Assembly (NCBI GenBank): GCA_020433805.1
Contig: JAGRBZ010000008.1
Span: forward strand, 1-60,401
DNA: 60,401 bases
From: Anaerolineae bacterium
GTDB lineage: Bacteria; Chloroflexota; Anaerolineae; 4572-78; J111
Direction of reading: 5' to 3'
Of the stretch, positions 31,109 through 41,300 are shown in pieces; position 1 is the stretch's first letter, and the number at the start of each line of letters is the position of its first letter. The position numbers and the translations under genes were made by a program. Below the pieces are notes generated by a model, which saw nothing but the letters and a program-made list of their open reading frames with translations, was not told where the DNA came from and did not search any database.

Positions 31109-34100
31109 AAGGAACCTCGACGTATATAGTTGTACCAGTACCAATAGTGCTTTCTACGGTTAACGTGCCGTCTAGCATTTCAGTACGTTCTCGAATGCCC
31201 AAAATGCCTAGTCGACCTCTCCGTTTTGCTTCTTCCGGATCGAAACCGATTCCGTTGTCCTCTACAATTGTAATAACCTGGCCATCGCGCCGTTCCAGAA
31301 GAACATCAACGCGAGTGGCTTGTGCATGTCTGGCGACGTTGGTCAGCGTCTCCTGCACAATGCGATAGAGGTTGGTCTCGATAGTTGATGGCATCCTCTG
31401 GTCATCAAAACCGACCGGCTCAAACTGTACGTTGATGTCGTGCTGTCGGCTAAACCCTTCCAAATATTGGCGCAATGCCGGAACCAAACCGAGATAATCT
31501 AAGCTGGCCGGGCGTAGGTTAATCGCCATGCGGTGCAAATTTTCTGAGACATCATTGGTCACCTGCCGTAATTCGGTGGCACGGGTAACAATGGCCTCCG
31601 GACAATCTTTTTCACCTTCAAGCAGCCGCAGTCCTACCATCAGTGAAGTAAGGGCCTGACCGGCCTCGTCGTGGAGTTCACGGGCAATGTTTCGCCGTTC
31701 GGTTTCTTGCACTTCAACCAACCGCCGCGATAAGGATTGAAGATGCTTATGGCCGGTGCGCACTTGTTGAAATAACTGTGCGTTTTGGATTGCCACCGCG
31801 GCTTGATTAGCGAAAGCTTGGGCCAGATAAGCCTCAACTTTTTCATAAGCGTTGGTTCGCTGGCTGTTTAAGGTCAGACAGCCAATAACTTTATTTTGCC
31901 CAATTAAGGGAACCCCCATCCAACTGCGCACGCTATCACTTCTGTTCCAGGTTTTGAAGCGTGGTTCGTTTTGAGCATCATCTAAAATAACAGGGTGCGC
32001 CGTTTGCCGAATTTCTTGATAGATGGCGTTATCCGTCTCGTAGCGATGGCCCACCGCTTGCTCCATCGGTGCCTGCCCACGTTCGGCCACAACTTGCAAC
32101 CAATCGTCTTCTGTTTGGAGGAACACAAAAGCGTTATCATAGGGTACGACGTGTTCCAAATGGACCAAAATATCGTTCAATACTTCATCGAGATCGAGCG
32201 TAGAAGTTAAAGTGGATGTCGCTTCGCGCAGAATTTCGGCCTGTTTACGGGCCGATTGTTCCCCTTCAAAGAGGCGCGCGTTTTCGATAGCAATCGAAGC
32301 CGGTGTCGCCAGCCAGGTGAGCAGGCGCAGGTCTTCATCGGTAAATGTCCCTTCGATTTTGTTCATAACCTCGATGGCTCCGGTTGTTACCGATCCGGTT
32401 TGGAGGGGAACACAAATAATCGATTTCGTTTTGAAGCCGGTTTGCTGATCGATTTTACCGAAAAAACGCGGATCTTTAGCCGCATCCGGAACCAAAGCCG
32501 GTTCACCCGCCTGGATTACCCATCCGACAATACCCTGACCGGCCGGCAAGCGTTGGCCTCGTAGAAAATCAGATACTCCACCCGACACGGCGTTAAACCA
32601 CATGTCCCCTTGGCTTTGATCTGAAAGGACGACAGAGGCAGCAGTTGCCCCTAGCAAGCGAATGGTGTGATCCGTGATGATGGTTAATGTTTCCTCAATT
32701 TTTAGGGTTGAAGTAATCGCTTGGCTGATCATGGTCAGCGTGGTCAGTTCATCAACCCGCTGTTGCGTTTCTCGATAAAGCCGGGCATTTTCAAGCGCGA
32801 CGGCAGTTTGGTCGGCCAATGTTTGAAGCAGTCGCTGATCATTCGCGTTGAAATGATGCGGCGGTTGACACTCTACGTCGATAACCCCCACCGTGCGCTC
32901 ACGAACCTTCATTGGGGCCGATAGCCAGGCGGGATAGGGGTTCGAGGCCAATATTGCCAACGAGGGTTGGGTATCTTGCACCCGCCCTATATCATGATAC
33001 TGCATGTCTTTCAGGATTGCTACTCGTTCATCCGATCCAACCGGGAGATCGAGGTCGATAACGTGGGGGACACCCCGTTGCGGGTAGTAATGGTACACAA
33101 GTTTGCCGGTAGATTTGTTGATAACGCCATAACCGGCGCTTTTTATTTGGAGCAGAAATGATACGGTATCGAGCGCTATTTTTCCGATTGCAATTTCATC
33201 TCTAAGGAGATTGAGTTCACGGCCCAGTTGGTGGATGGCCGATAGCCGATCTTCTAACTGGCGGCGTTCGGTAATATCGATACCTGTGCTGATGACGTAT
33301 TCTGTGCGACCTTCTTCATCGAGCAGCATTGAGTTGGTCCAGGAGGTGAGCCGACTACGGCGATCTTTCGTAATCCAGGTGCCTTCATATTCATAGGGGC
33401 CGTCGCTCATTTGTAGCGTTTCAAACCCCTTTTTGATGCGATTTCTATCGGCTGATGATAAGAAAATATCCCAAAAGTATTCGCCGCGCACTTCATCCAA
33501 AGCGTAGCCGGTGGTATGTTCGCAGGCCTGGTTGAAGCGCAGAATACGCCCTTGAGGGGTAAGGACCATCACCAACGCGCTGGAAGTATTGAGAATAGCC
33601 GAAACAAAGTTTCGCTCTTTCTTGAGTATGGCTAGCCGTTGAACGCTTTCGCGCCGGGCCTGGTCGTGGATTTGGGCATTGGACAATGAGATAGCGGCTT
33701 GGCTGATAAATAACTGGAGCCGGTCTGCATCAAGTTGAGAGTAAAATCCGGGTTTATTGCTGTCGACATTTATAAAGCCGACGATCTGATTGCGGATAAC
33801 AATAGGGGCAGTTAGGTGAGATTTAATCCAATCATCACCCAAATCATGCAGCCATAATTCACCTTCTTGGACGGTAGGTAAAACATGGGCATGCCACGAT
33901 TGTTTTACATATCGAAGAGTCGGTATATCGCTAATATTAAAAATGAGGGAGGAAATGGAGTTTTTATCTTCAGACCAGGTATAACCGTGCCATCGGAAAA
34001 TTTGAGCTGCATCACCTTCGGCCAGCATAATGCAAGCCGCGTTGTGAGGAATAATTTGACCGAGTTGATCGAGGGCATAATCAAGTACAGTGGCATAGTT

Positions 34101-34295
34101 GAGGGAGCTGTTGAGGACATTGCTAACACGATGCAGCTTTTCAATTAACTGATGCTGCTCTCCTTCAGCTTTTGTCTTTAGCTCCAACTCGCTATGCTGG
34201 TATTTGGCTGTTAAATCTTCTAATTCAGCTATGCGTTGACGCATATGGGCTAACTCACTAAGAAGTTGAGCCTTTGTTTTCTGCTTATCGCTCAT
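31077..34295 (-). CDS. GAF-PAS histidine kinase of the NarX/HisKA_3 class
   Basis: A 1072-residue soluble sensor. N-terminal coiled coil (1-55), GAF (about 60-215), PAS (about 235-355; ALVMVLTPQGRILRFNQ), three more GAF domains (about 360-850), then a HisKA_3 phosphoacceptor with H875 (ARELHDEAGQAL) and a compact ATPase (QETLTNVARHA, DNGIGFDPEE, GRLGILGIRER). This kinase type pairs with NarL/LuxR regulators, matching the overlapping downstream gene. The ATG at 34295 (MSDKQ) is preferred; the frame continues 11 codons upstream to a TTG, but neither start has a strong ribosome site. It is driven by a near-consensus promoter at 34352-34380. Confidence 0.9.
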   Translation of the reverse strand: MSDKQKTKAQLLSELAHMRQRIAELEDLTAKYQHSELELKTKAEGEQHQLIEKLHRVSNVLNSSLNYATVLDYALDQLGQIIPHNAACIMLAEGDAAQIFRWHGYTWSEDKNSISSLIFNISDIPTLRYVKQSWHAHVLPTVQEGELWLHDLGDDWIKSHLTAPIVIRNQIVGFINVDSNKPGFYSQLDADRLQLFISQAAISLSNAQIHDQARRESVQRLAILKKERNFVSAILNTSSALVMVLTPQGRILRFNQACEHTTGYALDEVRGEYFWDIFLSSADRNRIKKGFETLQMSDGPYEYEGTWITKDRRSRLTSWTNSMLLDEEGRTEYVISTGIDITERRQLEDRLSAIHQLGRELNLLRDEIAIGKIALDTVSFLLQIKSAGYGVINKSTGKLVYHYYPQRGVPHVIDLDLPVGSDERVAILKDMQYHDIGRVQDTQPSLAILASNPYPAWLSAPMKVRERTVGVIDVECQPPHHFNANDQRLLQTLADQTAVALENARLYRETQQRVDELTTLTMISQAITSTLKIEETLTIITDHTIRLLGATAASVVLSDQSQGDMWFNAVSGGVSDFLRGQRLPAGQGIVGWVIQAGEPALVPDAAKDPRFFGKIDQQTGFKTKSIICVPLQTGSVTTGAIEVMNKIEGTFTDEDLRLLTWLATPASIAIENARLFEGEQSARKQAEILREATSTLTSTLDLDEVLNDILVHLEHVVPYDNAFVFLQTEDDWLQVVAERGQAPMEQAVGHRYETDNAIYQEIRQTAHPVILDDAQNEPRFKTWNRSDSVRSWMGVPLIGQNKVIGCLTLNSQRTNAYEKVEAYLAQAFANQAAVAIQNAQLFQQVRTGHKHLQSLSRRLVEVQETERRNIARELHDEAGQALTSLMVGLRLLEGEKDCPEAIVTRATELRQVTNDVSENLHRMAINLRPASLDYLGLVPALRQYLEGFSRQHDINVQFEPVGFDDQRMPSTIETNLYRIVQETLTNVARHAQATRVDVLLERRDGQVITIVEDNGIGFDPEEAKRRGRLGILGIRERTEMLDGTLTVESTIGTGTTIYVEVPYDYTNSKNSG

Positions 34296-34351
34296 ATTAT
34301 TTTTTTTGCATACAGAAATAGGGGGCAAGCCCTATTTAGCTTATGGCTTGT

Positions 34352-34380
34352 ATCGTATCACGGCCACATGCCCATGTCAA
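34352..34380 (-). promoter_or_regulatory. Near-consensus promoter of the NarL-type two-component operon
   Basis: Minus-strand TTGACA (34375-34380), a 17-base spacer, TACGAT (34352-34357). Transcription would begin near 34345, 50 bases before the kinase ATG. The remaining divergent interval to 34588 is AT-rich, and I see no convincing plus-strand promoter there for the pilin-like gene. Confidence 0.7.
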
Positions 34381-34588
34381 GTGATAGAGTACTCTTAGGC
34401 TATGGCTCAAAATAGTACTTATGTAATATATTATTTTTGACCTTTAGGCAAATTATCACTTTGTCACATAAGGTTAATTTTGTTTTTGCTCTTTTCATTA
34501 GCGATATTTTGGTGTATCCTATTGAAAGGAATAATTTTTTTATATGGTTTATATGATTTAATTTTATTTTTGTAAAGGGTATTATTTA

Positions 34589-35005
34589 ATGATTAACAAG
34601 TATAAAAAGCGAGAAAAAGGACAAGGCTTGGTGGAATATGCACTGATCCTCGTTCTGGTGGCCATCGTGGTCATCGCAATACTGCTGCAACTGGGGCCGG
34701 AAGTAGGCCGGGTTTTTTCTCGGGTTACCGCGGTGTTACAGAGCGCTGGTGCTATTCCACCTGGTGGGGCTATTACGGGCGTTATTCCCAATTATGTCCC
34801 GGCAGATACATTTAATAGTATACCAGCAAAGCTAACGGTGACGGTTACTGTTTCTCAAGATGTCACAGTTAGCCTGAGTGGTGATGTATCCGGCAGCAAA
34901 CCCTGTTCAAGTTCTTGTAATTTTACGTTTAATAACCCACCTAGTAACGGATCAGTGACGGCTACAGATAATGTTGGTGGTAAGGGCGTCACTGTTACTT
35001 GGTAA
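34589..35005 (+). CDS. Flp/Fap-type pilin with an extra C-terminal domain
   Basis: A 138-residue prepilin-like protein. The basic leader ends in Gly11 and is followed by QGLVEYALILVLVA; cleavage between G11 and Q12 would place Glu at position +5 and Tyr at +6, as in Flp/Tad pilins. The hydrophobic helix covers 14-35. Classic Flp pilins end near residue 55-60, but this one continues with a Thr/Ser/Val-rich segment (65-138) that looks like beta strands and has a close Cys pair (C106, C110). The ribosome site is AAAGGG about nine bases upstream. No prepilin peptidase, TadA ATPase or TadB/C is in the window, so the assembly system must be elsewhere. A terminator follows, separating it from the giant surface protein. 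Confidence 0.85.
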   Translation: MINKYKKREKGQGLVEYALILVLVAIVVIAILLQLGPEVGRVFSRVTAVLQSAGAIPPGGAITGVIPNYVPADTFNSIPAKLTVTVTVSQDVTVSLSGDVSGSKPCSSSCNFTFNNPPSNGSVTATDNVGGKGVTVTW

Positions 35006-35008
35006 TTT

Positions 35009-35074
35009 AAGCAGTGAGTAGGTAGCTATGACTGCATTTTTGTAGAAAATAAAAAGCCTATTCACTGCTTTTTT
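35009..35074 (+). terminator. Rho-independent terminator after the pilin gene
   Basis: A 14-base-pair stem (35009-35022 with 35057-35070, one G-T wobble) enclosing 34 bases, followed by T6. It lies four bases after the pilin stop codon. Confidence 0.8.
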
Positions 35075-35149
35075 GTTTAAAGTCTAATTAGTAGGCTGAG
35101 CGTCCACGGCTCTGCATATGTATCGGCTTATCTTTTTATTGGTTCAACT

Positions 35150-35178
35150 TTGTGATATATTACATAATATTATATCAT
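35150..35178 (+). promoter_or_regulatory. Promoter candidate for the giant surface protein, overlapped by an inverted repeat
   Basis: TTGTGA (35150-35155), a 17-base spacer, TATCAT (35173-35178). An inverted repeat TGATATA / TATATCA (35153-35159 and 35171-35177) overlaps both boxes and could be an operator. The leader to the GTG start at 35373 would be about 190 bases. Apart from this, 35075-35372 is AT-rich and holds no gene I can see. Confidence 0.35.
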
Positions 35179-35372
35179 AATCGTACCTGTAAACTCCCCT
35201 ATATTTGACCAGCCCATTAATAATTTAATCATCACAACTAGCACCCCCGCATTTCTCTTTCTCTTCCCAAAGTTTGCATTCCAGGAATCATCCATCGCTT
35301 ATTGGTTTGTTCTGGTCGTATAATCCCGTGGCTCGTATTCAGACCTATAGGTAAATTGTTGAGGATACCCTC

Positions 35373-38300
35373 GTGAAAAAAATGAAATCATTGCCTGAAA
35401 TTATCGCTGTAATAACTAATAATGAGTTTGCTCAATTAAGACGATATTGCCTTACAAAGCCTACCCGGCTGCTACTACGTCTTGGTTCGATATTTTTACT
35501 GGCGTTTTGTATGCTTTTTGTTGCATTCCTGTGGTTGCTTGGTCTACCACAAGTCATGCAAGCTGCCGGACCGCCGATGCGCTATGTCGCCCCTGCTCCT
35601 CTTGGTGATGATCAGGGAGGAGCAAATGATTGTGCCAATAGCTTTACGCCTTGTGCTACAGTTCAGCAAGCCATCGATGCGGCTGATGCTGGGGATGAGA
35701 TTCGGGTAGCCTCTGGCCGTTATACGGATACCAATAGTCGTACTGAGGATGTTCCCCGTACGCAAGCGATTTATCTTAATAAATCTGTAACTTTGCAGGG
35801 TGGTTTTACCACCACAAATTGGGTAGCTGCCGATGCTGTCTCTAATCCCACAATTATAGATGCTCAAGGTGCCGGTCGCGTGTTACGGGTGCCTGGTAAT
35901 GTGACAATTGTGGCTACTGTAAGTGGTTTCCATATGATGGGAGGAACTGCTACTGACGATAACGGAGGTGGCGCTGTTCTTAATGTTAATGGAACCCTTA
36001 TTCTCGAGAATAATCAGATTTACGGAAATGAAGTTAATTCTTCTGGCTTAATTGGTGGGGGAGGCGTTGCTCAACGAAACTCAACAGCTTCAACTTCCTT
36101 ATTGCACAACCGTATTTACTCAAACACGGTTGTGGGTAGCGATGCACGAGGGGGAGGTGTCAATATCATTAGTGGCACCTTTGTGCTTCAAGCCAATGAG
36201 ATTTTTAGTAACACGGCTGACAGTATTGGTGGGGGTGTTATTGTCCTTGACAGTGTTGTTGGGTCATCCGAGAATAACCTGATCTATAACAATACAAGTC
36301 TGTCGGGTGGCGGCGGCGGAATTGCTATAGGCAGCGGTAATGTAACCATCATAAATGACACTGTTTATGGTAACAATGCTCCACTCGGCAATGGAGGAGG
36401 GATTTTTGTCGGAGGTGCGAGCACAGCAAATGTTGCTATTACGAACACTCTAATTGTTAGTAACACAGCCAATAGTGGTGGCGGAATATTTGGTTCGGCA
36501 GTTGGGGTTGAGTCAGTTGCTTACACCACCTTGTCCGGCAACGCTCCCGATAACTTTGCTGGCACTATGGCTAACCCCATTCCCGGAGACAATAATAACA
36601 CCACTTATCCTGAATTCGTCGATCCTCCTAACTTTGATCTCCATCTTTCTCCCAGTTCGCCTGCCATCAATTCCGGAACGGATGTGGCTCTTACCTTTGA
36701 CTTCGAAGGGGAAGGTCGCCCCTTTGGCAGCGGTTTCGACCGTGGCGCTGATGAGGCGATCGATGCCTTAGCCACCTGTTTCGCTCGCGTAGAGGGTGGA
36801 CAGGTCTACACCAACGTTCAACAGGCGATTGATGAGGCTACCTCTGGCGAATTGGTACAGGTAGCCGGACTGTGCGATGACGTTCAAACGGTCAATTCGC
36901 TCAACCAAATCGCTTACGTTGATGAAACGCTCACGCTGCGGGGTGGTTATACCGTTACCGATTGGATCAACCCCAGCTATGGCCCGACTGTATTCGATGC
37001 CAACAATGGAGGCCGTGCCCTTTACGTGGAAGGGTTATCAAACATCAACCCGACTATTGAAAATCTGCGTTTGACCGGTGGTTCGGCAATTAGTGGGGCG
37101 GGCGTTTATTTAGGCAACAACGTCAATGCGACCCTACGGAACAATATTATCAACGATAATACAGCCACCGGACAGGGGGGTGGTGTCTACAACGCGAGCG
37201 GTAGTGACTCAACTCTGCAACATAACACAATCTACGGCAACAACGCTTCCTCCGGGGGCGGAGTCTATGGCGCGAGCGGCGGTCAAGTCACGCTGCGCAG
37301 TAACATCGTCGCCAATAATACAGCCGATGGTCTGGCCGCTGCCGGCGCGAGCGCGGTCGATCTTGATTACAACAATTTCGACAATACAACCAATTATAGC
37401 AACGCCTCTGCCGGCCCGAACGATATTTCGGACACGCCCAATTTTGAGAATGTCGCTGCCAATGATTTCCGGCTGGCGTCGAACTCCACTTCCATCAACG
37501 CAGCCGATCCGGCATCGCCTGTCACCACCGACTTTGAAAACGATGCGCGTCCACAGGGCAATCGGGCCGATATCGGTGCCGATGAAAGCCGCCTTTACGC
37601 CGCCGTCTTGCTTTCGACAGCGCCCGAAAGCCCGGTCGTGGTTACCGATACGGCGACAATCGCGAACAGTTTTATCACCTTTACCCATTCCCTTACCAAT
37701 TTGGGGAATATATCCGCCAGCGACTCATTTACGCTGACGACCTCCAACTCTGATGGGTTGGATGTTACCATTCTTCCTTCTGCAATTGTTAATAACCTCA
37801 GTGCCGGAGACAGCACCACATTTGAGGTTGTGGTCGAGATAACGGGCCCAGCCCCGTCTCCTCTTTACAATCAGACCGTTGTTACGGCCACTTCGCATGC
37901 AAACCCCGGTACATTTGCCGGCGTCACCGATCTTATCGCAACGCCTGGCGTCGAGTTGATCGACAACGATGACCCACCCTTTGATGATCCCCAATACGTC
38001 GATTCCGGCGACGTAATAACTTATACATACACCCTGCGTAACAGTGGCCCAACGACCGATACTTATACCATTGCTTTTACTTCATCTCCTTTTGATTGGG
38101 GAACGCTGGTGGTACCCACAACACCCATTACCTTGGCTTCCGGGGGTTCCACCGCTGTTGTAGTTCGTGTAGATGTACCGCAGACGGCTCCTTCTGGATT
38201 GGAAGAAGTTGTAACCGTTGTCGCGACATCACAAAGCTTTGCTGCGTCTGCTAGCGTTGATGATACGACTATCGCTAAAGGCACGGTGGGTGATCGGTAC

Positions 38301-41300
38301 GTTGCTTTAAGTGGAAATAATACCAACAATAACTGTACAGACTCGGGTGATCCTTGCAGTACGATCGGGTACGCTAGCGAACAGGCAGCAACGGGCGATG
38401 CAGTTCGTGTTGCGCAAGGAACGTATATCATTCCCGATGGAATTGTTATTAATGATCCCATTCAATTATACGGCGGTTACAATAGTGGTTTCACAAGTCA
38501 AGGGTCACCGGCTGCTACCCAGCTAGATATCCAAAATGCAAAACGGGGTATTTCTATTAATAGCTCCAACCCGTTATTCCCTATTACTATTGATAACCTT
38601 ACGATTAAAAATGCGCAGTCGGGGGCCTCCGGGGGGGGCATCTTTTTACAGAATAGTCCGGCCATTACGCTATCGCGTCTGATTATTCAGGACAGCACGG
38701 CCAATCAGGGAGCCGGAATTTACATCAGCAACTTTACTCCGGCAGCAGCCGTTATTGTTGATCAGGTTGTTATCTCAAACACCTCAGCCAATGTTTCTGG
38801 AGGCGCTATTTACGTCGCCGGCGGCAGTCCCCTCCTGACGAATATTTCGATATCCAATACAACCGCGGCCCAAAATGGGGGTGGTATTTATGTAGCCGGC
38901 GGCACACCGACATTGACCGGCAGCCGTATCTATGGCGGCAATGCTATCAATGGGGGCGGTATCTATGTGTCCGGCGGGACTCTCAATCTGCAAAATAATT
39001 TCGTTTACAGTAACACTGCTTCTGGTAGCGGTGGTGGAATCTTCAACAGCGGCACGCTCAAAGCGGCCAATAACACGATGGTTGGCAACCAGGCGGCGAG
39101 CTTCGGCGGTGGCATGTTCGATAACAATACCAGCGGGCTGGTCCTATCGAATACGATATTTGCCGATAACACAGGGACCGGCGGCGGTGGCGCTTTTTAT
39201 CGGGGCGATTCCGGTACAATTGCGGCCTCGATTGATTACAACCTCTACTTTAATAATACGCCGAACAACAGTAACGTAGCGACGGGTGCCAACAGTGGTA
39301 CCGGTGATCCCCTGTTTGTCGATGCCGCCGCGAACGATTTCCACCTGTCGATTGACTCGGCAGCGGTCGATGCCGGTGATCCCGACTCAACCGTGTTCGA
39401 TGATATCGACGGCGACTTCCGCCCCATTAACCAAGGGTTCGATGTGGGAGCCGACGAGTTGAGTGGCTGTTTGGCCCGCGTTCAGGAGGCTCCGGCTACC
39501 ACCTACGGTGTTCTGCAAAGTGCGATTGATGCCGCCGCGAATGGAAATACCGTTCAGGTTTCCGGTATCTGTCGGGGTGCCCAACCACGCTTAGTCGGTG
39601 GACAGGCGCTTAGTCAGACCGCTCTTGTTACGCGCAACATTACTATCGCCGGGGGCTATAATAGCAGCTTTAGCAATGATCCTGAGAGCGATCCGGTCGT
39701 TACCATCCTCGATGCCCAAGGGCAGGGTCGAACGGTAGTCGTAACCGGCTCGGCCACAGTGAGCCTGGTTCGATTGACGTTAACCGGAGGTGAGGCGATT
39801 AATGGTGGCGGTTTGTATAATGCCAACAGTACCTTGCAAACCGAGGATTTGATCATCTCAGGCAACCAGGCGACCAACGGAGCCGGGGTTTATAACCTTA
39901 ACGGCACCACCGCCCTCAGCCAAACCCATATATTGAGCAATACCGCTACCGACAGCGGTGGGGCCGCTTACAACGCCGCCGGTACCCTAACCACCGAAGG
40001 CGTTATTGCCGCGAACAACACGGCTCCGAACGGCGGCGCTTTCTACAACGCCGGCAGCGCCGAGCTGAATCTGGTCAATACAATTGTAACCAACAATACA
40101 GCCTCATCAGGAAACGGTGGTGGGCTATACAACGAATCGAACAATTTAGCCGTGCGTCACGCTACGTTCTACGGTAACCAGGCCACGAACCAGGGCGGTG
40201 GTATTTATCACAACGCTGCTAGTTCGGCCCCTATCATCAATAGCACTATTCTTATCTCCAATACGGCTGCCGGCGGTGGGGGTATTTTTAGCGCTGATGC
40301 AGATCCAACCTTTGCTTATAACGATGTGCTTGACAACACGGGCGGTGACTACGGTGGCCTGGCCGATCAAACCGGCAGCAACGGCAACCTGGCCGTCGAT
40401 CCAAGCTTCCTATCGACGGTGCTAACCGATACCAACTTCCTGCGTATTGCCACCGGCTCAGCCGTTGAAGACCAAGGCGATCCCGCCAGCCCGATTATCC
40501 TCGACATCGACGAAGATCCGCGACCCTCGAACCAAAATCCGGATATCGGGGTTGATGAAATAGCCGGTTGTTTCGCCCGCATCAATACCGGTTCGCGTAT
40601 TTACGGCGCAGTTCAAACCGCTGTTGATGACGCTACCGATGGTGATGTTATCCGCGTGGCTGGTGTGTGTGCCGGCGTACGTCCGTTTAACGATGGTGGT
40701 ACGGTAGTCGATCAGACGGTTCTTATCACCAAATCGATTACTATTCAGGGCGGATACACTAAAACGAACAACTTGGCCGGTCCATCCCGGCCCGACGATA
40801 ACCCAACCGTGCTCGATGCGCTGAACAGCGGGCGCGTGATCTACATTACCATGCCGCAAACCATCTCCAGTTCGCTGATTGTGGTTGAGGGGCTGCACCT
40901 GCGTAACGGCAGCGACGACAACGGGGCCGGGGTGTTGGTCAGAAGCGGGGTGGTCTCGATGACTCACAACCGCATCTACAGCAACACCGCAACCACCGGC
41001 GGCGGTGCGCTGTACGTTGAGGATGGCACGGTCACCTTGCAGGGCGATAACCTGCTCGAAACCGGCGACAACATTATTTACGGCAACGTTGCCCCCGATG
41101 GTGCTGCTATCTACAATGTCGGCGGTCAGGTAACGGTCGACGATACTTTATTGCGTGATAACACGGCTACCAACAATGGCGGGGCATTTTTCCATAATGG
41201 CGGCAATTCGCTGTTGCAAAATAATATCATCCGCGACAACAGCGCCAACAACGGCGGGGCCATCTATAATGCCTCGACCGGTTTGACCGTGCGTCATAAC

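Noticed and set aside
31109..31144. Twelve-codon extension of the NarL-type regulator
   Set aside because: The receiver begins directly after the ATG at 31108, which has its own GAGG site.
34296..34328. Eleven-codon extension of the HisKA_3 kinase
   Set aside because: It would need a TTG start without a ribosome site; the ATG at 34295 starts a typical polar, helical N-terminus.
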